Source of the DNA: Neocallimastix lanati (nom. inval.)
Taxonomy: Eukaryota; Neocallimastigomycota; Neocallimastigomycetes; Neocallimastigales; Neocallimastigaceae
Assembly: GCA_016946835.1 (NCBI GenBank)
Contig: JACVTC010000046.1
Coordinates: 170,001-207,500 of the forward strand
Direction: 5' to 3'
DNA: 37,500 nucleotides
The notes under the pieces were generated by a model, which did no database searches, was not told the origin of the DNA, and saw only the letters and a program-made list of their open reading frames with translations. Positions within the stretch are counted from its first letter, which is position 1; each line of letters opens with the position of its first letter. Shown piece after piece: positions 1 to 22,476 of this stretch. A program made the translations under genes and the position numbers.

Positions 1-106
1 TAATAAAAAATAAAAATATAATAAACTAAAATGAAATTATAATTAAAAATTTTTAAAATAGATTTGTTTTATATTTCACGATATTTTAATTATAATAAAT
101 TCATAC

Positions 107-10186
<10,080 letters not shown>

Positions 10187-10207
10187 TTCTATTTATTCAT
10201 ATTTGTT

Positions 10208-10448
10208 TAAAAAAAAAAAAAAAATAGGATGTGTATTAAAAATATATTTAAAAATTATATATATATATATTAAAATATAAAAAAAAAATTATTAAAAAAG
10301 AAAATTTAAAATTAAAAAAAAATTAAAAAAAAAAAAAAAAAATAGGATGTGTATTAAAAATATATTTAAAAATTATATATATATATATATATTAAAATAT
10401 AAAAAAAAAAATTATTAAAAAAGAAAATTTAAAATTAAAAAAAAATTA
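10208..10448. repeat. 118-bp tandem duplication upstream of CFAP46
   Basis: Two adjacent copies of an A-rich unit containing the landmark TAGGATGTGTATTAAAAA (landmark at 10225 and 10343, period 118). They differ mainly in A-run and TA-run lengths. The duplication starts about 20 bp upstream of the CFAP46 start codon, so it lies in the expected promoter or 5' UTR. Confidence 0.85.
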
Positions 10449-11283
10449 AAAAAAAAAAAAAAAAAAAAAAATAAAAAATAAATAAAAAATAAATAAAAAA
10501 AATAAATAAATAAAAAAATAAAAAAAAAAAAAAAAAAATTATAAAAAATAATAATAATTGATCAAAAATATATAAAAAATAAAAAAAAGTAAAAAAAAAA
10601 AAAAAAAAACATATATATATATATATATAAAGATAGGTAGAATAAATTTGTATTATCAATCCATCTTATTAAGTATACTAAGACTATTTAATTCTTTTTA
10701 ATAAAAAAAAAAAAAAATTATTATTATTTTTAGTAAATCTATTTTAATAGTAATAAAGTTTTCGAAGAACAAAAAAAAAAAAAAAAATGATTAATTTATT
10801 GAACTTTATTTTTTAGCCTGGAAATTAAATCTTAATATTTTTTATATTAAATTTCCCGAGAATAAAATATAAAAATATAATACAATATATTAATAAAAAA
10901 ATATATATATATATGTTCAAATTTTAAAATTAAATATTTAGATTAGCATTAATTGATTTGATAAAAATATTAAATTTTTTTTTTCTTTATGTATTAATGT
11001 TATTATTATTTACTTAAATCTATTAATTTATAATAGATATAATAGAAAATATAAATTATTAACAATTCTATTAAAAATAGAGAATAAAAAAATAAAATTA
11101 AAAGAAATATTTTATATTAATTTGCTAACTATGTATTAGTTTTTAATTTTTTATTTTATTTTATTATAAAATTTATTTTTTATTAAATAGTAATATTTTT
11201 TTTTTTTTTTCAAAAACTATTTTTTAGCTATTAGAAAGTATAGTAATTTTATTTTATTATTTTTTATTTATTTTTTATGAATA
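10449..11283. other. AT-rich intergenic spacer between CFAP46 and the membrane-protein gene
   Basis: Poly(A)/poly(T) runs, TA repeats and low-complexity A/T sequence. I see no open frame with protein-like composition on either strand, no RNA gene and no recognisable element. It should include the CFAP46 promoter and the 3' end of the next minus-strand gene. Confidence 0.7.
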
Positions 11284-11464
11284 TTAATATAGTGACTCAG
11301 GTATAGTATTTAATTTTGGCATTTTCTTACTAGGATTCGTTGATATATATTTCAATAACACTTGATCAATATACCTATATTTATTTAGAAATAAAATTAA
11401 AAAAAGTTTATATATATATAAATTAAATATTACTATATATCAATCATTAATATAATTAATGAGG

Positions 11465-11495
<31 letters not shown>

Positions 11496-13133
11496 TACAT
11501 CATAATATGGTTAAAACTAACAACAGTATCTCGAATAGTATTTATTTCAAACTGATCAAAAACATTAGTTACTTTTTTATCTTTTTCTCCACATTCCTTA
11601 AATTTTACCATAAGAATTGGTATAGTGAAAAATATAAAGCAAATAGAAACAATCATGGATAAAATAATCTAATATATTTGAAATTTTTATTTTTTTTAAA
11701 CATTAATGATAGTAATAATAAATAAATAAAATATTAATAAATATATATTTATTTATTGTTATAATTATAATTATTTTTAATAAAAAAGTTAACAAAATAA
11801 AATAAAATAAAATAAAATAAAATAAAATAAAATAAATAAAATAAAATAAAATAAAATAAAATAAAATAAAATAAAATAAAATAAAATAAAATAAAATAAA
11901 ATAAAATAAAATAAAATAAAATAAAATAAAATAAAATAAAATAAAATAAAATAAAATAAAATAAATAAAATAAAATAAAATAAAATAAAATAAAATAAAA
12001 TAAAATAAAATAAAATAAATAAAATAAAATAAAATAAAATAAAATAAAATAAAATAAAATAAAATAAAATAAAATAAATAAAATAAAATAAAATAAAATA
12101 AAATAAAATAAAATAAAATAAAATAAAATAAAATAAAATAAAATAAAATAAAATAAAATAAAATAAAATAAAATAAAATAAAATAAAATAAAATAAAATA
12201 AAATAAAATAAAATAAAATAAAATAAAATAAAATAAAATAAAATAAAATAAAATAAAATAAAATAAAATAAAATAAAATAAAATAAAATAAAATAAAATA
12301 AAATAAAATAAAATAAAATAAAATAAAATAAAATAAAATAAAATAAAATAAAATAAAATAAAATAAAATAAAATAAAATAAAATAAAATAAAATAAAATA
12401 AAATAAAATAAAATAAAATAAAATAAAATAAAATAAAATAAAATAAAATAAAATAAAATAAAATAAAATAAAATAAAATAAAATAAAATAAAATAAAATA
12501 AAATAAAATAAAATAAAATAAAATAAAATAAAATAAAATAAAATAAAATAAAATAAAATAAAATAAAATAAAAAAGAAAGAAATATAATATATATAAACA
12601 ATATATATGATTTTATATATATTTTGATTTTATTTTATATATTTTATATTTACTCTTAATTCTGAAATTTGTTTAAAATTTTCAACGAAGCCATAAGATC
12701 TTCCTTTTAATGTTTTTAATTTATTAAATACTTCTGTTTTTAAGGCATAGATGACGCAAGCATCATTAATGAGACTAAAGATAAAGTGAACTATGACGGT
12801 GATCCACCAATGTTTTAAAAGTTCATCAAATATTTTACTATCTTGAACCATAGTTTTATTTTTAAATTGAATTTTTCTACCATAATAAATATAAACCAAA
12901 AATGAAGACATTTTAGAGAAGTTATATATTATACAACTAGATTTTAAAAGAATTTTTTTCTTTTTAGAATGAACAATTTTACAAGCTCTTACTGTAGGAT
13001 ACCTTCATATATTATTATAAATTATTTTATATATATATATATATATTTATTTAATAATATTTTTTAATAATATTTTTAAAAAAAAAAAAAAATATTAAAA
13101 TAGTCATAGTAAAATTAATAATAATAATATTCA

Positions 13134-13165
<32 letters not shown>

Positions 13166-13672
13166 TTATTAGTAATAAATTCATTTTTTATTTATTTATT
13201 TTTTATTTTAAAAAATCATTTTATAATAATAATTCTTTTTAACTTTTAATAAAAATAAAAAATAAAAGAAAAAGAACAAATAAATATAAATTTGTACATA
13301 TAATAATAAAAATTATTACCAATCTCCAATAATTTCTCCTGTAGCCCAAAAAAAATAGGCCATAATGCATCCTACATTAAAACGAGTGACAGAATACGGC
13401 CAAATAGATTTTCTATTTTCCGTTACTGGTATAGCATTCGATAAACTTCTTAATAAATCTCCTGTAGTACGAAATATATAGTGAAATAATAAGATATAAA
13501 TGATTGTTTTTTTCCAGTTATTTCGATTAATAATTAAAATTATTACAATCCAAGGGAAAAAAATATTTTTAAATGGCGTTTGAAGAAATAAAAAAATATT
13601 TTCTAAAGTCCATTTTTCTGGACTTAAACTAAAATCGATATCATTAATTAATTCTTTTTCTCTATCAAACAT
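11284..13672 (-). CDS. Unrecognised multi-pass membrane protein, 4 exons, 320 aa
   Basis: Exons 13672-13320, 13002-12654, 11668-11499 and 11374-11284 join in frame with GT donors (GTAATA, GTAAAT, GTAAGT) and AG acceptors, ending at TAA 11286-11284. I do not recognise the family. Visible hydrophobic stretches: 'NIFFPWIVIILII' and 'TIIYILLFHYIF' (about 35-65), 'VGCIMAYFFWATGEII' (about 100-115), 'WWITVIVHFIFSLINDACVIYAL' in exon 2, and 'IILSMIVSICFIFFTIPIL' opening exon 3, giving four or five membrane segments. Between them, 'WPYSVTRFN' and 'GEIIGDWYPTVRA' (the latter across the exon 1/2 join) look like conserved, non-low-complexity motifs. The tail is polar. The ATG at 13672 is the first Met of exon 1. 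Joining the pieces rests only on frame and hydropathy; two adjacent genes are possible but less likely. Confidence 0.72.
11790..12574. repeat. (AAAAT)n array, about 785 bp, in intron 2 of the membrane-protein gene
   Basis: About 155 pentamers. Single-base-deleted units (AAAT) interrupt near 11832, 11962, 12016 and 12076; from about 12080 to 12571 the array is perfect (about 98 units). It lies between exons 2 and 3, and in the transcript it reads AUUUU. Confidence 0.97.
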
Positions 13673-15892
13673 TTTTTTTTTATATTTATTATTTTAATTT
13701 ATAAAAATATTTAAATTTGACTGAAAAAAAAAAGAAATAATTTATATATATATATATTTATAAAGTTTTAAAATGATTTTATATTGAATTAAATATTATT
13801 ATTATTTATTATTAAAATATTTTTCTTTGTAAAAGTATTTATTGATTATTAACAATTATAAATACAATAAAATTGAAATTTAAATTGAAATTTCTATTTT
13901 ATTTGGTATTTTTAAATTTCTTTTTTTTTTTTTATTTATTTATTTAAAAAATTGTATATGTTGTGTTTAGCGTTCTAATTAATTACATTTATTGGTATTA
14001 TTTATATAATTTTATTATATAAATGTTTAAATATATATGTATAGTTTTTAAAACATTTTTTATAAATTTTCTTTATAATTCATTTAATATTTTATGTTTA
14101 ACTTTATTTTCATAGACTTTTAATATTATCATATATGAATAATATGAATACTTCTGATAATTTTAAAATAAAATAAAATAAAAATTACAGTCTTTTTTAT
14201 ATATATATATATATATTTATTTTCTTTTTGCTTATTGAGTCAATTTCTTTAATTAGAAGACTTCATGTGATATATTATTTATTATTTATTTATTTGTTTA
14301 TACATATATTATTTAATTTAAATATTATTTATGGAACATTTTTAAGAGAATATATTATTTTTTTTTTATATAATATTTCATATTAATTTGAATGAATCTT
14401 AAAATTTATAATTTTTTCTTAATAGATATTATAATAATTTAAATATATGAAATATTAAATTAATAATTAATTTATAATTAATATAATTATAAGATTAAAC
14501 TTTACTATTTTTATTTATTTTTTTTTTATTCCAATTTTTTAAAGAAATAATATAATAAATAAAGTTTAAATATAAATCATATCCTATTTAGGTAAATGGA
14601 ACAATTTTTTTATATTTTATTTTATTTTATAAAAAAAAAAAATCATTTATTATGGTTACAAAAAGAAAAAAAAAGTAAAGATAATCTTAATTGAATAAAT
14701 AATAATATAATTCAAGTAAGGATATAATATTAATTATTATTTATTATTATTATTCAATGTTTATTAATATTTGTTAACTCTATTTTATTGTATTTATTAT
14801 ATTTAATATTATAAATAAACTTTTATAATTTTAGTAGAAAAAAGAATATAAATATTACCCAAAAGAGATATTTATTAAAATAATTATATATTTAAAAAAA
14901 AAATTTTTTAAAAATGAATTAATATATAATAAATATTATAATTAAAACAAAATTATTATTTTACTAGTACAATCAACGATGATATTATTATTAGAAATAT
15001 GACATAATATTATTACTATTTATTTAATATTTAATATTTATTCAATTATTTATTATTTAATTATTTATTATTATTATTCAATTATTCAATTATTTATTAT
15101 TTATTATTCAATTATTTTTATTTATTATTTATTATTTAATTATTTATTATTTAATTATTTATTATTTAATTATTTATTATTATTATTCAATTATTCAATT
15201 ATTTATTATTTATTATTTATTATTCAATTATTATTTATTTATTATTTATTGTTCAATTATTTATTATTAATTGTTTACTATTTATTATTTACTATTTTAT
15301 TTGATATTATTGTATCATTGTCATATTGTATCATTTTTTTTTAATCAATGTGTATATATTTATAAATTAATTTTATAATTTTTAACTATTTTTCTTATAA
15401 ATTATGAGATGGATAATTTTCATAATTAAACAAAATATTAATATTTTTAAACTTTTTTTTTTTTATTTATTTTCTTTTTATAATAAAAAAAATAAATTAA
15501 ATTAAAAAGAAAAAAAAGAAAAGAGAGAATAAAAAAAAAGAAAACAATAATAAATAAACTAATTATAATATAAAAAAAAACAATAAAAAATCTTTTATTA
15601 TTATTATTTATTATTATTATCATTATTTATTATTATTATTATTATTGTTATTATTATTATTATTTTTGTTAAGGAGTCAATATAAGATATGATGTGTACA
15701 CTAATTATTATTCAATTAAATTAATAAAATAATTTTAATTATTTAATTATTTATTATTATTTATTTAAAATTATTTATTTATTCATTTAATATTATTCAT
15801 TAATTTATTTATTTTTTTATTTTTTTATTGTTTATTATTATTACTATTATATATAAAATTTTTTCAATAGGAATATATTATTATTATTATTA

Positions 15893-15960
<68 letters not shown>
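13673..15960. other. Gene-poor AT-rich region with TTA-rich low-complexity blocks
   Basis: No protein-like frame on either strand. The blocks at about 15020-15300 and 15595-15970 are imperfect TTA/TTATTTA/TCAATTA repeats, the second running into the foldback element at 15961. The first few hundred bases upstream of 13672 should hold the promoter of the membrane-protein gene; I can point to no specific motif. Confidence 0.65.
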
Positions 15961-15971
<11 letters not shown>

Positions 15972-16876
15972 AATATATATTTTTTTATTTGAATTTTTAT
16001 TTTTTTAGTTTTTAAATTTTTTCAATGATATTAATTCATTATAGTCAATTTATAATAAAATAATTATTAATTTGTACTACAATAAAAAAAAATGTAAATA
16101 TTTGAATGGGATACATTGATTAAAAAAAATTGTTTTAATTAAAAAAAAAAAATAAAAAAAATAAAAAAATAAAAAATAAGAAAAAATAAATGATAAAAAA
16201 TATGAAAAAAAAAAATGATAAAAAAATAAAAAAAAAAAAAAAAAATGATATGTGATATTTATAAAACGAATCTATAGCATTTCGCAATCGTACATTTCAT
16301 AATGTGGCGTATTTTCACATGTGGCTTGTTTTAAAATAAATAATAAATATTCCTTTTTTATATATTAATATTCAATTGAAAAAATAACTTTTATATATCT
16401 TTTTAATAGATTGTATTATTATTTATTTTGAAATAGTTATTTAATAATATTTAATTGAAAAATATATTATTATTTATATATTTATTTATGATTGTATAGA
16501 ATATCTTAAAATGTATGGCTTTATTATAAAAATAATATAGGCCACATTTTAAAATACTCTAGATTCGTTTTATAAATATCACATATCATTTTTTTTTTTT
16601 TTTATTTTTTTATCATTTTTTTTTTTCATATTTTTTATCATTTATTTTTTCATATTTTTTATTTTTTTATTTTTTTTATTTTTTTTTTTTTAATTAAAAC
16701 AATTTTTTTTAATCAATGTATCCCATTCAAATATTTACATTTTTTTTTATTGTAGTACAAATTAATAATTATTTTATTATAAATTGACTATAATGAATTA
16801 ATATCATTGAAAAAATTTAAAAACTAAAAAAATAAAAATTCAAATAAAAAAATATATATTTATAATAATAATAATA
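15961..16876. mobile_element. Foldback (long terminal inverted repeat) element, about 915 bp, non-coding
   Basis: Left arm 15961-16276 and right arm about 16557-16876 are reverse complements for about 315 bp. By eye they differ by about two substitutions (near the inner CTATAG/CTCTAG and in one TCTTATT/TCATATT) plus changes in poly(T) length. The 280-bp centre carries no protein-like frame, but has further short inverted copies of AATGTGGC. The outer ends merge into TTA/TAA microsatellite, which hides any target-site duplication. This is the layout of a foldback or MITE-like non-autonomous DNA transposon. A recent palindromic duplication is the alternative. Confidence 0.8.
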
Positions 16877-17459
16877 AATGGACAAAATAATAATTGACAA
16901 AATAATATATTCTAATATTATTTAGATTAATATACATAATCATAATATTCATACTTTAATATTTAGTTTATTTAGTTTATTTATTTATTTATTATTATTC
17001 ATCAATAAAAATACATAGTTTATTATTCATCAATATAAAATATTTATTAACTTGTTAAAATATAATAAATTCATTCAATAAAATATAATTAATTACTAAA
17101 ATCTCTCATATTATTAATGTAAACTAAATATAGAATTAAATGATTAATAAAACTAAGTTAATATTAATAAAAGAAACGTTCTTTTAACTATTTTTACCTA
17201 ATATTAATATATTTATTATTTTATTCATAAATATTGTTTTATATTTCTTAAAAGTTTTTTTATTTTTTTATTTTATTTTATTTTATTTTATTTTATTTTT
17301 TTTTTTTTTTAAATTTTATTTTGAATTATAAATTTTTATAATACATGAAATTGGATTAATTAATAATTAAAAAAAAAAAAAAATTTTTTTTGGACTTTTT
17401 ATTTTTACAAAATAGTATGTTAATAAAATAATATTAATTTAATTATTATTTATTATTTA
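16877..17459. other. AT-rich spacer, nothing recognised
   Basis: Low-complexity A/T sequence with a TTTTA run near 17270-17300 and poly(T)/poly(A) tracts. I see no coding frame, RNA gene or repeat boundary. Confidence 0.65.
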
Positions 17460-17714
17460 TTACTTATTATTATTATTATTATAATTATTATTATTATTAT
17501 AATTATTATTATTATTATTATAATTATAATTATTATTATTATTATAATTATTATTATTATTATTATAATTATAATTATTATTATTATTATAATTATTATT
17601 ATTATTATTATTATAATTATTATTATTATTATAATTATAATTATTATTATTATTATAATTATTATTATTATAATTATAATTATTATTATTATTATAATTA
17701 TTATTATTATTCAA
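17460..17714. repeat. Compound TTA/TAATTA microsatellite
   Basis: About 255 bp of TTA units interrupted at near-regular spacing by TATAATTATAATT. A frame reading only Asn and Tyr on the minus strand is a by-product of the repeat. Confidence 0.93.
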
Positions 17715-17756
17715 TATTATTCAATATTATTCATTATTATTCATTATTATTTAAAG

Positions 17757-17873
17757 AGTCTGGTGTATTATAGTTGAAGTAAGCGCCTATAACTGTAATA
17801 ATTGAATGAGACTGGATATTTAAAACTCGAAAATCAGGAATATTGAGAGATTATCCATGTAAAATACCAGACT
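17757..17873. repeat. Short element with inverted ends, possible MITE or LTR remnant
   Basis: A 117-bp segment of normal complexity bounded by AGTCTGGT (17757-17764) and its exact complement ACCAGACT (17866-17873), extended imperfectly inward (GTA/ATA). It lies between a microsatellite and the copia relic, so it could be a tiny MITE or a leftover of the retroelement's 3' part. Confidence 0.4.
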
Positions 17874-17929
17874 TAGTGTTTTTTTTTTTTTTTTTTTTTT
17901 TAAATTTTCTTTGTTTATGTATATTTATT

Positions 17930-19870
17930 ATTAAAGAATAGGTCAATGGGAATTTTAAAATTATTGCCTTGATATGAGTTTAAATTGTATAAAGTACAAG
18001 TACATGCAACAGCTTCATCCCAAAAAATTGATGATAAGAATGGCACATTAAGTAAAGTTTTTGCACAATTGTCTAAAGTATAATTCATTCTTTCAGCTCT
18101 TCCATTTTTTGTGGGTTTCCTGGAGTGGAATATGTAAAGAAGATACCTTAATTTTTTAAATAATCTTCAAATTCGGCATTTTCGGCATTCCAAACCATTA
18201 TCAGAGCATAATTCATTTTATATTGTATTTAATAGTATTTTTTTTTTTCATAAGTTAGTGGAAACCAATAAATTTCCTAACAGCTTCGGATATGTATTTT
18301 TTAAAAAATATACTCAACATTTTCTTAAATAATTATCAATAAAAATAATATAATATTTATATTCATTAAAAGATGGTGATGGTTGTAAAGGACCAACAAC
18401 ATCTAAATGTACTGGTTAGGGTGGTCTTGTAGATTTGTTGAATTTATTATAAAAGAGTTTCTTTTTAGTTTTGTATAATTTGTCATTAATCTCAATTTAT
18501 ATCATTCAGGTTTTCCTCTCTAATATTGTTGTTATTGTCTAAGAATTTTTAAAGATTTCTATTAAAGTAGTGTTTTAGACTTGTATGCCAAAGTTTAAGA
18601 TCTATAATATTAACTTATGAATTGATTTTATTTAGGGATAGAATATTCATTGTAAATAAATCTTCATCATCATTAGTATATAATGTAATGATTAATTTGT
18701 TTCTTCTAAAGAATTAAAGCTTTTTTTTTTTTTTATCATGGTAAGGTTCCATAATTATATTATAATCCTTTTTTGCATACTTAATGAGTAGATAATAAAA
18801 TTATTTAGGATATTTAAGTCGTAATAAACTTCTTTCAGAGAAATATAATTATCTTCGAGTTTACCATCATAGTGTCTCACTCTTGTAATTCTTTCTGACT
18901 GACCATTTAGACAATAATTCTTTTATTGGCTATTTCTTTTTTAACTTTACTTAATTATTAATATTTTTTATCTTCTGATTGGTGATATTTTTTTTTCTTC
19001 CTTAATTTTATTTACTTATTAGTTTACAGGGATATGGAATTTATTGTAGTTATACTATTTCAAAAGCTATATATAATATCTACCTCAAGATCCAAATTAC
19101 TATTTAGTTAAGTTTGATTTACATTGTTTGATTTAAAAATTCTTTTCCTCTCTTTTCTAGAGACGGAATCTTCTTTTATTTTTACTTTTGGCATTATTTT
19201 TCTTTTTTTCTTTATATTACCTATTTGATATGTTCAATAAGTTCAAGTAACATTCATCAGTATTATGGTAATCTTTATGACAAATATGGCAATATTTCTT
19301 CTCTTTTTCTCCCAGTTTGAATTTATATGGTAATTTGTCATTTTGTGCTCTTTTTATAATGTTTTCATTGTTTGTTTCCGGCTTATATACATAATTTTTT
19401 CCAATGTTATGACTCTTCTTAATTATTGTATTTTAGGTTTATGTTTGATATATTATTTCTTAAGTTTTGGAATTTTTAATTATATTAAAAATTCCAAAAC
19501 TTAAGAAATATATAAGTGTAGTTAAATTCTGCTTTGTTTAATTTTTTGAGAACATTCAGCATTTTTGTTTCTTCGTCAAGCTTTGATTTGCTTTGTACAT
19601 CGGCCTCACTATTATATGCGTTGTATAATGTATTAAGATTATAGATATAATTTGAAGTCTCCATTTATAATTTCTAGCTTTTTTTATATCTAGCTTAGTT
19701 TCAAATAATCTAGAAGTCCCTGTTTCTGAATAACTTCCTCTTAATTATTTAATATATTTGTTTGCTCTGATACAATTTATTATAAGTTTTTTTTTTATTG
19801 AATTCATCAACTTTTGATGATGATTCAGACTATGTTACCATATTTTAGTTTCTTTTTGTTGGAATCAAGA
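17930..19870 (-). pseudogene. Decayed Ty1/copia retrotransposon relic: gag, zinc knuckle, gag-pre-integrase, integrase; no RT
   Basis: Read on the minus strand, the domains follow copia order despite many stops and frameshifts. A gag-like frame opens at ATG 19664. A perfect CX2CX4HX4C zinc knuckle lies at 19291-19250 (Cys-His-Ile-Cys ... His ... Cys). A gag-pre-integrase 'KLWHTSLKH' segment lies near 18570. The integrase core follows: 'HLDVVGPLQPSPSFNEYKYY' then 'FIDNYLRK' (about 18405-18310), 'SDNG' (about 18200), 'KPTKNGRAERMN' (about 18125-18085) and 'FWDEAVACT' (about 18030-18000). The match ends near 17940 where the reverse transcriptase should begin; none is visible. A PBS-like TTGTATCAGAGC at about 19774-19763 resembles the initiator-Met PBS TGGTATCAGAGC, but may instead be gag coding sequence. 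A dead, 3'-truncated copy. Confidence 0.85.
19454..19510. repeat. Perfect 27-bp inverted repeat with 3-nt loop
   Basis: Arms 19454-19480 and 19484-19510 are exact reverse complements around TAT. The hairpin sits inside the decayed gag region of the copia relic. Confidence 0.93.
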
Positions 19871-19930
19871 TCTTTTTATTATAAAAAGATTGTATTTATA
19901 TAATAATAATAACAAAAAGATTGTATTTAT

Positions 19931-19965
<35 letters not shown>

Positions 19966-20010
19966 GAATATATTTACAATATTAATAATAGCAAAAAGAT
20001 TATATTAATG
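19865..20010. repeat. Minisatellite: AAAAAGATTGTATTTAT plus TAA run, about 4 degenerate copies
   Basis: Units of the form (A)AAAAGATTRTATTTA(TAATAA)n recur near 19880, 19913, 19960 and 19994 with varying TAA tails. They lie just past the 5' side of the copia relic. Confidence 0.75.
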
Positions 20011-20223
20011 ATAATAATTAATATTCATATTTATATATAAGTTATTTATTCGTTTATTTTAATTATTTAATAATGACTATTAGGATCATAATACTATTTT
20101 ACTACTTAATCACTATATATTATTATAATATTATTTTATTTTATTTATTTTTTAATTAATTAAAAATAATTATAAATAATGAATAAATTAATGATCAAAT
20201 AAAATATAATAAAATAAAATAAA

Positions 20224-20402
20224 TTGTTAAATTTAAATATGAAGTATTGATTGAATAAAATAAAATGAGTAGTTGAATTTAAATATGAAGCACAGATTGA
20301 ATATAATAAAATAAAATAAAATAAAATAAATAAAACAGATAGTTGAAATATAAATATAAGTACAGTTCGATGCAATAAAATAAAATAAAATAAAACAAAT
20401 AG
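20224..20402. repeat. Minisatellite of about 50-70 bp units, 3 copies
   Basis: Units begin TTGAATTTAAATATGAAG, continue through a GATTGAATA-like core into (AAAAT)n, and end TAGATAG or similar. Starts lie near 20224, 20274 and 20343. Copies diverge by substitutions and by the length of the AAAAT run. Confidence 0.75.
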
Positions 20403-20822
20403 ATAAAAAATCTTTAAATTCTTATAATTCTATTTAGTATTCCAATTCATGTAATTAATATTACTATGCATTATATAAAAATGTTAAAAGTTAAAGTTGT
20501 TTAAGAATATTGTGAAATGCTTAATTAAAAAAAGTTTATCTAATATAAAGAAATATAAATTCTATTTGTTCTATTTGGTAAAATATTTATGTTAGGTGAA
20601 TAAACTTTTTGTAAGATAAATTGTAATATATAAAATTATTAATAAAAAACAAAAAAACAAAAATAATAATAATTAAATTAAAAAAATTAAATAATAAGAT
20701 AAAATATTAAAAAAATTAAATAATAAAATTATATAAAAAAAATATTTATGTATAAATTAAAGCATAGAAATAAAATAGTAATAATAATAATAAAAATTAC
20801 TTATCTTATTGTCACCCATCTA
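20403..20822. other. AT-rich spacer, nothing recognised
   Basis: Low-complexity sequence with no protein-like frame on either strand and no recognisable RNA gene. Confidence 0.6.
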
Positions 20823-21298
20823 AATGAAATAAATAATAAATAATAAATAAATAATAAATAATAAATAAATAAATAAATAAATAATAAATAAATAAATAAA
20901 TAATAAATAATAAATAATAAATAATTAATATAGAAAATAAATATTAAATAATAATATATAATAAATAATAAATAATAAATAATAAATAATATATAATAAT
21001 AAATAATAAATAATAAATAATAAATAATAAATAATAAATAATAAATAATAAATAATAAATAATAAATAATAAATAATAAATAATAAATAATAAATAATAA
21101 ATAATAAATAATAAATAATAAATAATAAATAATAAATAATAAATAATAAATAATAAATAATAAATAATAAATAATAAATAATAAATAATAAATAATAAAT
21201 AATAATAAATAATAAATAATAAATAATAAATAATAAATAATAATAATAAATAATAAATAATAATAATAATAATAATAATAAATAATAAATAAATAATA
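20823..21298. repeat. Heptanucleotide (AAATAAT)n array, about 475 bp
   Basis: The regular core of perfect AAATAAT heptamers spans about 20955-21200, with TAA- and AAAT-type slippage variants toward both ends. The 170-residue Leu/Phe/Ile/Tyr frame on the minus strand is only this 7-bp repeat read in codons. Confidence 0.95.

Positions 21299-22476
<1,178 letters not shown>

Noticed and set aside
76-106. Ending the CFAP46 gene at the in-frame TGA at 78-76
   Set aside because: Family members continue well past this point, and a GTATGA donor at 106-101 offers a normal splice; the stop is more likely intronic, though I cannot exclude it.
11789-12601. 270-codon minus-strand frame of repeating Phe/Ile/Leu/Tyr
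   Set aside because: It is the (AAAAT)n array read in codons, lying in an intron of the membrane-protein gene.
17460-17714. Asn/Tyr-only minus-strand frame
   Set aside because: Pure microsatellite translation with no unique sequence on either side.
20823-21298. CRISPR-like array
   Set aside because: Repeats are contiguous with no unique spacers; eukaryotic simple repeat.
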